Source of the DNA: Chthonomonas sp. UBA2387
Lineage (GTDB): Bacteria; Armatimonadota; Fimbriimonadia; Fimbriimonadales; Fimbriimonadaceae
NCBI GenBank assembly: GCA_002343445.1
Contig: DDSP01000040.1
Location: 1 to 22,624, forward strand
Length of the DNA: 22,624 nt
Reading direction: 5' to 3'
Of the stretch, positions 1-5,979 are shown in pieces; position 1 is the stretch's first letter; each line of letters begins with the position of its first letter. The notes under the pieces are model-generated. The model saw nothing but the letters and a program-made list of their open reading frames with translations, was not told the origin of the DNA and did no database searches. A program made the translations under genes and the position numbers.

Positions 1-70
1 TGCCGCCGCTGGGGTCCACCATCAACGTCCGGTTGCCGTTCTGGTCGAATTCGTACTGGGTTGCCAGCCC
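1..70 (-). pseudogene. RHS/YD-repeat protein fragment, 5' end broken, runs off the left edge
   Basis: Read on the minus strand this stretch encodes QYEFDQNGNRTLMVDPSGG, which matches the YD-repeat signature of RHS proteins (Y-x-x-D-x-x-G-N-R-T followed by D-P-x-G). An in-frame TGA lies at 71-73, and between it and the motif there is no ATG, GTG or TTG upstream of the repeat itself. The fragment is therefore either the remnant of a longer RHS gene truncated here, or a gene whose reading frame is broken. RHS proteins are large secreted or toxin-delivering proteins built from many such repeats. Only about 20 residues are visible, so the state of the rest of the gene cannot be judged. Confidence 0.45.
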
Positions 71-110
71 TCAACCGACCTGCGGCCACCATCTCCCCCG
101 GGAGAAGGAA
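68..110. repeat. REP-like intergenic repeat with palindromic core
   Basis: The segment runs CCCTCAACCGACCTGCGG and then TCTCC-(4 nt)-GGAGA at 92-105, ending in GAAGGAA. This resembles the dispersed 'CCCTCA...CCTGCGGCCACCTTCTCCC...GGGAGAAGG' intergenic elements seen in many GC-rich genomes. That comparison is from memory. The hairpin is directly visible. It sits between the RHS fragment and the 3' end of the phosphoesterase gene, and an 8-bp direct repeat GATGCGGA follows at 112-119 and 126-133. Confidence 0.45.
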
Positions 111-172
111 CGATGCGGAATGTCAGATGCGGAGTCTGCCGACTGCTCGCCGCGGGCACGGCTCCCCCTCCG

Positions 173-2695
173 TTAGTCATCGCCTCCGTGGACCAGGCGC
201 AGGTTCTTCAACCCTTTGCCGTGGGGACCGGCGAGGTCTGCCGGGTAGGGCGCTGTCCAGCCTTTTGCCGCGTGCCACAGGATGCGGTTCAGGTTGTCCT
301 CGTCTTTCGACGTCTTCATGCCCGTGCGCTTGATCGGGATCGTCTCGCTCACTTCGGCCCAGTGCAGCGGCCATCCCGCGAGTTCCGACTTGTCCGGATT
401 GAGTTCGTCGAGGGGCACGGTGACCGGGCGGGCCGTGTAGGGCTTCAGGTTGGGCTTATCGGTGAAGCACGCGAACATGATCGGCGAGGACGCCGTCCGC
501 TGGTTCATTGGGCGCAGGCCGAAGATGCGCTCCATGGTGGCCAGCACCGAGGTCTGGTTGTAGAAGTCGCTGACCACCGCGCCCCGCTTGGTGTAGGGGC
601 TGACCACCAGGCAGATCGAGCGGTGGCCATCCACGTGATCGAACCCGGCTTGCGGGTCGTCCTCGTTGATGAAGATGGCCGTTTTGGGCCAGAACTTGCT
701 CTTGCTGACGGCCTCGACCAGCCGCCCGACCGCGAGGTCGTTGTCCGCCATGTGCGCCTTGGGCGTCGGGTAGCCGGGACTGGTGCCCGAGGCGTGGTCT
801 TGGGGCAGGTAAACGATGGTTAAGTTGGGGAACACACCCTTCTTCTCAACCTCCTTGAACTCTTCGAGGAAGCGATCCATGCGGAGCACGTCGGGGATGT
901 TCATGTTCCACCCCGGATAGTTCCGGGCCGTGTAAGACCTTAGCCGCGCGATGCCGACGTTTTGGGTGAACTCGATGCGCTCGCCCGCCTTGTACTTGTC
1001 CCAGATCGCTTTGAAGCCCATCGGGGTGGGCGGTTCGGCGTAATCCATCTCGCCGTAGTTCCGGAACGAGAATCCTGCTGCGAGGACGTGGTCCCAGATG
1101 AAGCCGCTGGACGAGTAGGTGATCGGGTCGTCGCCGAACGTGTAGCTGCGTGTGAAGCCGCCGAACGCGCGCTCCAAGTAGGGCGTCACGTTGCCTTCGG
1201 TCGCCCACGAATGGCCGTCGGCGGACAGGACGCCGTTGCAGTAGTAGTTGTCGAGCAGCACGAACTCGCGGGCCAAGGCATGGTGGTTGGGCGTGACCGC
1301 CTCGGGATAGAGGCACAGGCGCTTGTCTCCCCTTCCTTGCGGCATGTCGCCGAAGATCTGGTCGTAGGTTCGATTCTCCTTGATGACGTAGATCACGTGT
1401 TCGATCGTCGAGGGGTCTCCGAGGCGGGTCGGAATCGGCTTCGGTTTGGCCTTGCTGGAGCCTCGGCGCTCCATCGTGCGGAGGATCTGCGGGATCATGG
1501 CCAGTTCGTTGACCGCCGCCGTGCCGGTGCGCAGGGCCGCCGCATCGGGTCGGGCCACGACTTGGACGCTGCCTCGATGGTCGTGCGAGTTCCAGCCTTC
1601 GACCTCGGGCCGGACGCGCGTCCGCGAGCCCATGCCCTTGTTGTTCACCACCACGACGCTACTGGGCGTCAGCGCCACGGCCGCCGGATACCAACCTGTG
1701 GGCAGGAATCCCAATGTGCGCGGCGCACGGGGGTTGGCCACGTCCAACACGGCCAAGGCGTTGTTGCCCGCGTTCGCCACGTAGAGCCGCTTGGCCCCGG
1801 CGTCGTAGGCCAGTGCGTTGGGCATCGAACCGAACGGGACGCCCTCGTTGGGCTTGACCTGGTGACGGACGACTTCCCTGCGCTCCAGGTAGTCCACGAT
1901 GCTGACCGAGTCGGAGTTCGCGTTTGCGACGGCGGCGTAGGGGGCTTCGAGCAGCGTGACGGCGTTGGGTTGCAGCCCGACGCGGATGCTGCCGAAGGTT
2001 TGTCCGCTGCGCAGGTTCACGACGGTCACCATGCCCGTCGAGGCGATGCCTCGTTCGTCGACCACGGTCTCAGTGCCTGCGCTGGGGGCCGTCGTGTCTC
2101 CCGGTGCGGGTCGTCGCCCGCCCTGGTTCGAGACCAGCGCGAGTCCGGCACCGGGCACCAAGGCGACCCCATAGGGCGCGACGCCGACTTCGAACGTTCG
2201 GAGGACCTTGCCGGATTCGAGGTCCACTTCGGCGAGTTGGTTGTTGCGCGAGAGGCACACATAGGCCCTATCGCCTTGAGTCGCGACGCCTACGGGATAG
2301 GACGCGCCTTTGCCTTCCAGACCGGGGAGGTTGATCGTGCGCTTGAGCGTCCACTTGCCGTTGGACGTGGCGAACTCGTGCATCCCGCTCGCGGCGTTGG
2401 TGAACAGAATCGTGCCTTGCGAAGTCTCGGTCAGGCCGAACGTGGACGCGCCACCGGCGGCGGCGACCAACGACTCGGTGCCGGCGGCCAGGTCCACCAC
2501 GCGCAAGCCGCCCATGTCCTTGACCAGGGCTTGAGCGCCGCCCTTGGGGATCACCACGTCCACGGGTCGCCCGCCGAAGGGGATCGTCCTGCCGGCCGGA
2601 CGCAGCAGCATCCCGGTCGGGGTGAACCCGTCGCCGACCCACTGGGGTTGGGGCGAGAGGAGGAGACATCCGAGCAGCGCCATGTGCATGCCCAC
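173..2695 (-). CDS. Secreted YVTN beta-propeller / phosphoesterase fusion protein
   Basis: This 840-residue protein has a hydrophobic N-terminus that looks like a signal peptide (ALLGCLLLS). Residues from about 40 to 390 carry repeated propeller-blade motifs (VVDLAAGTESLV, VAVANANSDSVSIVDY, LYVANAGNNALAVLDV), as in YVTN/YncE-type proteins. From about 430 to 760 it matches the phosphoesterase family PF04185 (phospholipase C/AcpA type): IEHVIYVIKENRTYDQIFGD with E440-N441, then SADGHSWATEGNVTPY, and EDDPQAGFDHVDGHRS near 678-692, which hold the likely metal and phosphate ligands. The start is GTG at 2695; ATG codons at 2689 and 2683 are alternatives, and no strong Shine-Dalgarno decides between them. 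It lies 57 bp after the serine-hydrolase gene and is probably the last gene of that operon. The role is likely hydrolysis of an extracytoplasmic phosphate ester; the substrate is unknown. Confidence 0.88.
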   Translation of the reverse strand: MGMHMALLGCLLLSPQPQWVGDGFTPTGMLLRPAGRTIPFGGRPVDVVIPKGGAQALVKDMGGLRVVDLAAGTESLVAAAGGASTFGLTETSQGTILFTNAASGMHEFATSNGKWTLKRTINLPGLEGKGASYPVGVATQGDRAYVCLSRNNQLAEVDLESGKVLRTFEVGVAPYGVALVPGAGLALVSNQGGRRPAPGDTTAPSAGTETVVDERGIASTGMVTVVNLRSGQTFGSIRVGLQPNAVTLLEAPYAAVANANSDSVSIVDYLERREVVRHQVKPNEGVPFGSMPNALAYDAGAKRLYVANAGNNALAVLDVANPRAPRTLGFLPTGWYPAAVALTPSSVVVVNNKGMGSRTRVRPEVEGWNSHDHRGSVQVVARPDAAALRTGTAAVNELAMIPQILRTMERRGSSKAKPKPIPTRLGDPSTIEHVIYVIKENRTYDQIFGDMPQGRGDKRLCLYPEAVTPNHHALAREFVLLDNYYCNGVLSADGHSWATEGNVTPYLERAFGGFTRSYTFGDDPITYSSSGFIWDHVLAAGFSFRNYGEMDYAEPPTPMGFKAIWDKYKAGERIEFTQNVGIARLRSYTARNYPGWNMNIPDVLRMDRFLEEFKEVEKKGVFPNLTIVYLPQDHASGTSPGYPTPKAHMADNDLAVGRLVEAVSKSKFWPKTAIFINEDDPQAGFDHVDGHRSICLVVSPYTKRGAVVSDFYNQTSVLATMERIFGLRPMNQRTASSPIMFACFTDKPNLKPYTARPVTVPLDELNPDKSELAGWPLHWAEVSETIPIKRTGMKTSKDEDNLNRILWHAAKGWTAPYPADLAGPHGKGLKNLRLVHGGDD

Positions 2696-2752
2696 ACCAT
2701 TGGCTACCCGTATCGGCGAGTCCTGCCGAGATCGCGCGTTCTTAACGCACTC

Positions 2753-3697
2753 TTAGCCCGAGTCTTCGACCCCGCCACCCGTCGGCGTGAACTTCTCGAA
2801 GCCGGGCGGCGGCGTGTAAGGCTGCGAGGGGTGGAGGTAATTCCAGACGAGGCCCGACATCTTCACGATGGTCAGGTCGCCTTCGTTGTCGGGCGCCCAG
2901 CGCCGGTCCTTCTGATCGTCGGTGTAGATCGTGAGCAGGTAGGGATTGTACGAGTAGACGATGCCCGTATCCGACCGGGAGCGCGTGATCGCGCCCGACT
3001 TGGTGGCGGATCGGACGTTCGGGGGCACGGCGCCTGCGATCCAATCGTCCCAGTACTGCTTGGCGAGGATGCGGATGGCCTTGTCGCACCCCGCTTCGCT
3101 GGCGGCTTTGCGCTGGTGGACGAGTTCGAGCAGGCGAAGCATCTCGTTCGGGGTAGTCATGCCCATGCCGTAGATGGTTCGAAGACGCCTGACCTCCGTT
3201 GCACTCTCCGGTGCGTTGCCGAGGATCTTGGTCCGTTTCAGGCCCAAGGCTTCGAGGCGGCGGTTGACTTCCAGGGTGCCGATCCAATCTCGGACGACCA
3301 TGGTGGCCGTGTTGTCGCTGACGCCGACCATCAGGTTGACCCAGCCGTCGAGGTCGCATTTGGTTCCCTCGCGGAACCAGTAGGACCACATGCTGGCCTC
3401 GCGGTTTTCGAGCTTGGGGACGACGCGGGTGTCCTTCCACGTCATCTTGCCGTCGTCCACCATTTGGATGGCGGCGATCATCACGCCGGTCTTGATAGTG
3501 GAGGCGCTTGGGAAGACTTCGTCGCCCCGGAAGGAGATCTGCTTGCCGTCGCGCAGGGTCTTGAGGGAGTAGCCGATGCGGCCGCCGAACTTCAGGCAGA
3601 TCGCGTTGAGTTGGTCGGCGAGCGGCTGGAGCGTGTCCGGGGTTTTGAGGTCGCCTGGCGCGGCGAGGAGCGCCGCGAGCGTTAGGGCGGTCAGCAT
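2753..3697 (-). CDS. Class A beta-lactamase-fold serine hydrolase
   Basis: The 314-residue protein starts with a short hydrophobic signal sequence (LTALTLAALLAAPG). It carries the three active-site motifs of the serine beta-lactamase/DD-peptidase fold: S66-T-I-K69 (SxxK), S127-D128-N129 (SDN) and K233-S234-G235 (KTG-like), with TTPNEMLRLLE where class A enzymes have TTP-x-x-MA-x-LL. The ExxLN omega-loop motif that supplies the deacylating Glu166 of true class A beta-lactamases is not evident in the corresponding region (about 150-180). It may therefore be a peptidoglycan-interacting hydrolase rather than an antibiotic-resistance enzyme. It lies 19 bp downstream of the small membrane protein gene, consistent with one operon. 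Confidence 0.85.
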   Translation of the reverse strand: MLTALTLAALLAAPGDLKTPDTLQPLADQLNAICLKFGGRIGYSLKTLRDGKQISFRGDEVFPSASTIKTGVMIAAIQMVDDGKMTWKDTRVVPKLENREASMWSYWFREGTKCDLDGWVNLMVGVSDNTATMVVRDWIGTLEVNRRLEALGLKRTKILGNAPESATEVRRLRTIYGMGMTTPNEMLRLLELVHQRKAASEAGCDKAIRILAKQYWDDWIAGAVPPNVRSATKSGAITRSRSDTGIVYSYNPYLLTIYTDDQKDRRWAPDNEGDLTIVKMSGLVWNYLHPSQPYTPPPGFEKFTPTGGGVEDSG

Positions 3698-3716
3698 ACG
3701 CCGGATTGTGGCGCGT

Positions 3717-3923
3717 TCAGGCGGCTTCGCGGAGCGGTTCGAGCTTGGTCAAGGCGTTTTCGCACACATCGAACAAGCGGTCGATGTCGCCCTCGATGGA
3801 CGCAAGCCTGCCCTTTCGAATGGCCAAGAAGGCGCCGACGGCGCCTGCCACCAGCACGGCGGCCAAAACGGCTCCGCCCCAGGTCGGGCGGTTCTGAGGA
3901 TCGTCCATCGCTTCGTTGCTCAT
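3717..3923 (-). CDS. Small single-pass membrane protein, unknown function
   Basis: A 68-residue protein with a soluble N-terminus (MSNEAMDDPQNRP), one hydrophobic segment at about 16-36 (WGGAVLAAVLVAGAVGAFLAI), a basic stop-transfer RKGR, and then an amphipathic, probably helical tail (SIEGDIDRLFDVCENALTKLEPLREA). I do not recognise a family. It is the first gene of the minus-strand run with the serine hydrolase and phosphoesterase. There is no Shine-Dalgarno before ATG at 3923-3921; an AT-rich GATAAC hexamer lies immediately upstream. The compositional pattern of a membrane anchor plus coiled tail argues that it is real. Confidence 0.65.
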   Translation of the reverse strand: MSNEAMDDPQNRPTWGGAVLAAVLVAGAVGAFLAIRKGRLASIEGDIDRLFDVCENALTKLEPLREAA

Positions 3924-3926
3924 GAG

Positions 3927-3935
3927 TTATCCACA
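3927..3935 (+). promoter_or_regulatory. Perfect DnaA-box match in a divergent intergenic region
   Basis: TTATCCACA is an exact match to the high-affinity DnaA box consensus. It lies 4 bp outside the start codon of the small membrane protein gene, in the 123-bp divergent space before the cyanophycinase-like gene. Only one copy is seen and no cluster or AT-rich unwinding element accompanies it, so it is not an origin. It could be a regulatory DnaA site or a chance match. Confidence 0.35.
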
Positions 3936-4033
3936 CTCTTTGACGCTACAACGTTCCTTCGGGTTTGCGCCGTCGGTTCTTCAGACCTGCAAAACTGCCG
4001 AAATCGTCGCTCGCGCCGCACCTCGGGCCGCGC

Positions 4034-4039
4034 TATAGT
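4034..4039 (+). promoter_or_regulatory. -10 element (TATAGT) of a probable leaderless gene
   Basis: TATAGT ends 7 bp before the ATG at 4047, and no Shine-Dalgarno is present. Transcription would begin at or next to the A of the start codon. I see no good -35 hexamer at 16-18 bp upstream. Confidence 0.5.
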
Positions 4040-4046
4040 AGCGTTC

Positions 4047-4811
4047 ATGTGGTTGATCGCCGGACTTCTCGCCCTTTCGCTCGGCCAGACCGCACCGGGG
4101 AAGCTGTTCCTCGTCGGTGGCGGCCGAACGCCCGAGATCATTCCCAAGCGCTTCATCGAGGAATGTGGCGGGCCTGAATCGCTGATCATCGTCATGCCGT
4201 TGGCCAGCGCGACGCCCGAGACCTCGCAGGGGTCGGTGGAGTACCTCAAGGAGCATGGGGCCAAGAACGTGGTCCACTTCGGCAAGGCGTCGCTGGAGGA
4301 CGCGGACCGCGCGGCCCTGGCCAAGCTTCTCACCGAGGCCAAGGGTCTGTGGATGCCCGGCGGCCAGCAGCACCGCATCGTCGAACGGCTCGGCAAGGAG
4401 TGGTGCGACGCGCACATCAAGCCGGCCGTCGCGCGGGGCATGCACGTGTATGGCACCAGCGCCGGCGCGATGGTCTGCTCCGATCCCATGATCATCGGCA
4501 ACGCCGAGGAGCCGAACACGCCCCGGGTCAGCGCCGGATTCGGCCTGACGACGTACATGGTGGACACGCACTTTAGCCAGCGCAGCCGCGAGCCTCGGTT
4601 GAGAAAGGGGATGGACATGACCAAGACCGAGAAGGGCATCGGCCTGAGCGAGTCCGGTTGGGTGGTGATCCAAAGCGACCGCATCTTGGAGAAGCACGGG
4701 GAGACGCTCGTGATCGAGCAAACTCGCGCCCCCGTGAAAGATTCCCTCATTTTTTCTTGGCGAACCGAGAAGTTTCCGCTACAATCACCACCATCGGCCG
4801 TCAGGCCGTGA
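4047..4811 (+). CDS. Secreted cyanophycinase-like peptidase (S51 family)
   Basis: The 254-residue protein begins with a short signal sequence (MWLIAGLLALSLGQ). It then follows the S51/cyanophycinase pattern: LFLVGGG at 21-26, MPGGQQ at 103-108, the nucleophile elbow GTSAGA with Ser138, DTHFSQRSRE with His175, and GIGLSESG with Glu202. These match the Ser-His-Glu triad of cyanophycinase and relatives. S51 enzymes cleave after aspartyl residues, in dipeptides or beta-linked storage polymers; the signal sequence points to use outside the cytoplasm, so the true substrate is uncertain. ATG 4047 is chosen because it starts the signal peptide and follows a TATAGT box; the open frame upstream overlaps the divergent gene. 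The promoter of the next gene lies inside its 3' end. Confidence 0.88.
   Translation: MWLIAGLLALSLGQTAPGKLFLVGGGRTPEIIPKRFIEECGGPESLIIVMPLASATPETSQGSVEYLKEHGAKNVVHFGKASLEDADRAALAKLLTEAKGLWMPGGQQHRIVERLGKEWCDAHIKPAVARGMHVYGTSAGAMVCSDPMIIGNAEEPNTPRVSAGFGLTTYMVDTHFSQRSREPRLRKGMDMTKTEKGIGLSESGWVVIQSDRILEKHGETLVIEQTRAPVKDSLIFSWRTEKFPLQSPPSAVRP
4757..4785 (+). promoter_or_regulatory. Sigma-70-type promoter for the pseudopilin-lipoprotein operon
   Basis: TTGGCG at 4757-4762 and TACAAT at 4780-4785 are separated by exactly 17 bp. The promoter sits within the last codons of the cyanophycinase-like gene and would start transcription near 4792, leaving about a 30-nt leader with a GAGG ribosome-binding site at 4810-4813, 8 nt before ATG 4822. 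Confidence 0.65.
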
Positions 4812-4821
4812 GGCATACGTT

Positions 4822-5724
4822 ATGAAGAGTTCCATCCGTCGTGCATTCACATTGATCGAGTTGCTGGTGGTGATCGCGATCATCGCGATCCTGGCAGCAA
4901 TGCTCTTCCCTGTTTACGCCCAGGCAAAGGAGTCGGCGAAGAAGACGACCGTGCTGAGCAACATGAAGCAGTCGGGCATGTCGTTCATGATGTACGCGTC
5001 GGACAACGACGACGTACTTCCGCTCGGTCTGACGCCCAACTCGGCGGCCAACTCTTGGCGCCGAACCGGTGGGCACCAAGTTCCTGCGGGTTGGTCGCCG
5101 ACCACGCGGTACATTCCTGCGGAAGACGCTCAGGGCTGGGCCAACTCCACGCATCCGTACCGCAAGAGCTGGCCGCTCCTCATGGTTCCGGGCGTTCAGG
5201 TCGATCAGATCAGCGGCCTCAACTACACCAACCCGGCGATCCGCTGGGAGGACGAGTCGCTGACCATGAACGGCCTCCTGCACGGTTATTCGATGACCGC
5301 CATCACGTCTCCGTCGAAGCTGTCCCTTCTGTGGCAGGGCTGGGGCAAGCTGGCGCACGCCGGCGTCGCCTATGTCAACCCGCGTCTCAACTGCCGCGGC
5401 ACGGGCCCGTGCGTGTTCTCGCCGTCGTCCTACCCGCAACCCGACATGACCGACTCATCCAGCCGAGGCGACGAGTGGAACCCCGGCGAGACGATGTGGG
5501 TGTTCGGGCGTGGCGCGATCTTCGTGGCCTCTGACACCTCGGCGAAGTTCCGGCGACTGGGTGCCAGCGCGGGCTCGACCACTCCGAGCGGCGATCCGGC
5601 CACGGACCCGTACTCGGTGTATCTGGCCGACGGCACGCCTGACGAGATGTGGCGCTGCTATCTGGGTTCGGCCCCTGTGCGCTACTCGTGCCACTTCCGA
5701 CCGGACTACGACTTCGGCCAATGA
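4822..5724 (+). CDS. Prepilin-type N-terminal cleavage/methylation domain protein (pseudopilin)
   Basis: The 300-residue protein has a short basic leader (MKSSIRRA) followed by FTLIELLVVIAIIAILAAML, the class III prepilin signal. Cleavage is expected between Ala8 and Phe9, giving a +5 glutamate (Glu13). The post-signal sequence FPVYAQAKESAKKTTVLSNMKQ is the form usual in Armatimonadota type II secretion/pilin-like proteins. The C-terminal part is rich in Ser, Pro, Gly and aromatic residues, and FGRGAIFVASDTSAKFRRL resembles the H/D-G 'FADGHVK'-like strand of related DUF1559 proteins. These proteins are exported and assembled by type IV pilus or T2SS-like machinery, but none of that machinery is encoded here. 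Its stop overlaps the start of the lipoprotein gene by ATGA. Confidence 0.9.
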   Translation: MKSSIRRAFTLIELLVVIAIIAILAAMLFPVYAQAKESAKKTTVLSNMKQSGMSFMMYASDNDDVLPLGLTPNSAANSWRRTGGHQVPAGWSPTTRYIPAEDAQGWANSTHPYRKSWPLLMVPGVQVDQISGLNYTNPAIRWEDESLTMNGLLHGYSMTAITSPSKLSLLWQGWGKLAHAGVAYVNPRLNCRGTGPCVFSPSSYPQPDMTDSSSRGDEWNPGETMWVFGRGAIFVASDTSAKFRRLGASAGSTTPSGDPATDPYSVYLADGTPDEMWRCYLGSAPVRYSCHFRPDYDFGQ

Positions 5725-5891
5725 GCAGAGTCCTTCTCTTGATCCTGATTGCGGCGACCCTTTTGGGTTGCCGCAACGAGGCGCGGGTCGTCGAGGCGCC
5801 GGACGCCGAACGCGAAGCGGCGCCGAAGACCGAGGACAACCGCGTCCAATCGCCAAACGGCCAGTTCGGCATGGTCTCCGACAAGAACTGA
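5721..5891 (+). CDS. Small lipoprotein, unknown function
   Basis: A 56-residue protein with a typical lipoprotein signal: MSRVLLLILIAATLLGC, with a lipobox L-L-G-C17. The mature peptide of about 40 residues is charged and probably disordered (EAPDAEREAAPKTEDN), ending QSPNGQFGMVSDKN. The ATG overlaps the TGA of the pseudopilin gene (ATGA), so the two are very likely translationally coupled and expressed together. No family is recognised. A strong terminator stem follows 11 bp after its stop codon. An in-frame upstream ATG at 5649 lies inside the pseudopilin gene and would bury the signal peptide. Confidence 0.78.
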   Translation: MSRVLLLILIAATLLGCRNEARVVEAPDAEREAAPKTEDNRVQSPNGQFGMVSDKN

Positions 5892-5902
5892 CTTGTCGCG
5901 AT

Positions 5903-5947
5903 GGGGTTCGTCGGCGCTCGGGCGTCGGCGAACCCCGTCTTGCATTT
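5903..5947 (+). terminator. Intrinsic terminator after the pseudopilin-lipoprotein operon
   Basis: GGGGTTCG at 5903-5910 pairs with CGAACCCC at 5929-5936, and pairing continues inward (with two G-T wobbles) to a 15-bp stem closed by a TCGG tetraloop at 5918-5921. A moderately T-rich run (GTCTTGCATTT) follows. The stem strength makes termination likely even though the U-tract is imperfect. Confidence 0.75.
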
Positions 5948-5967
5948 CGGGGTACAGGGGGTAACCT
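5940..5967 (+). promoter_or_regulatory. Weak candidate promoter for the S9 peptidase gene
   Basis: TTGCAT at 5940-5945 and TAACCT at 5962-5967 are 16 bp apart, and the -10-like box ends 12 bp before ATG 5980. There is no clear Shine-Dalgarno. The -35 overlaps the tail of the preceding terminator. Confidence 0.35.
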
Positions 5968-5979
5968 GCGCAACCTGCC

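Noticed and set aside
962..3685. 907-residue open frame on the plus strand
   Set aside because: It is antisense to the phosphoesterase and serine hydrolase genes, spans both, and its translation is Arg/Val/Asp/Gly-rich with no domain. High GC at third positions removes stops on the opposite strand.
3576..4046. Upstream extension of the S51 peptidase frame
   Set aside because: It overlaps the divergent small membrane protein gene and the intergenic region; the signal peptide and TATAGT box place the start at 4047.
3924..4046. Replication origin suggested by the perfect DnaA box
   Set aside because: Only one box, no AT-rich unwinding region, and no dnaA, dnaN or gidA nearby.
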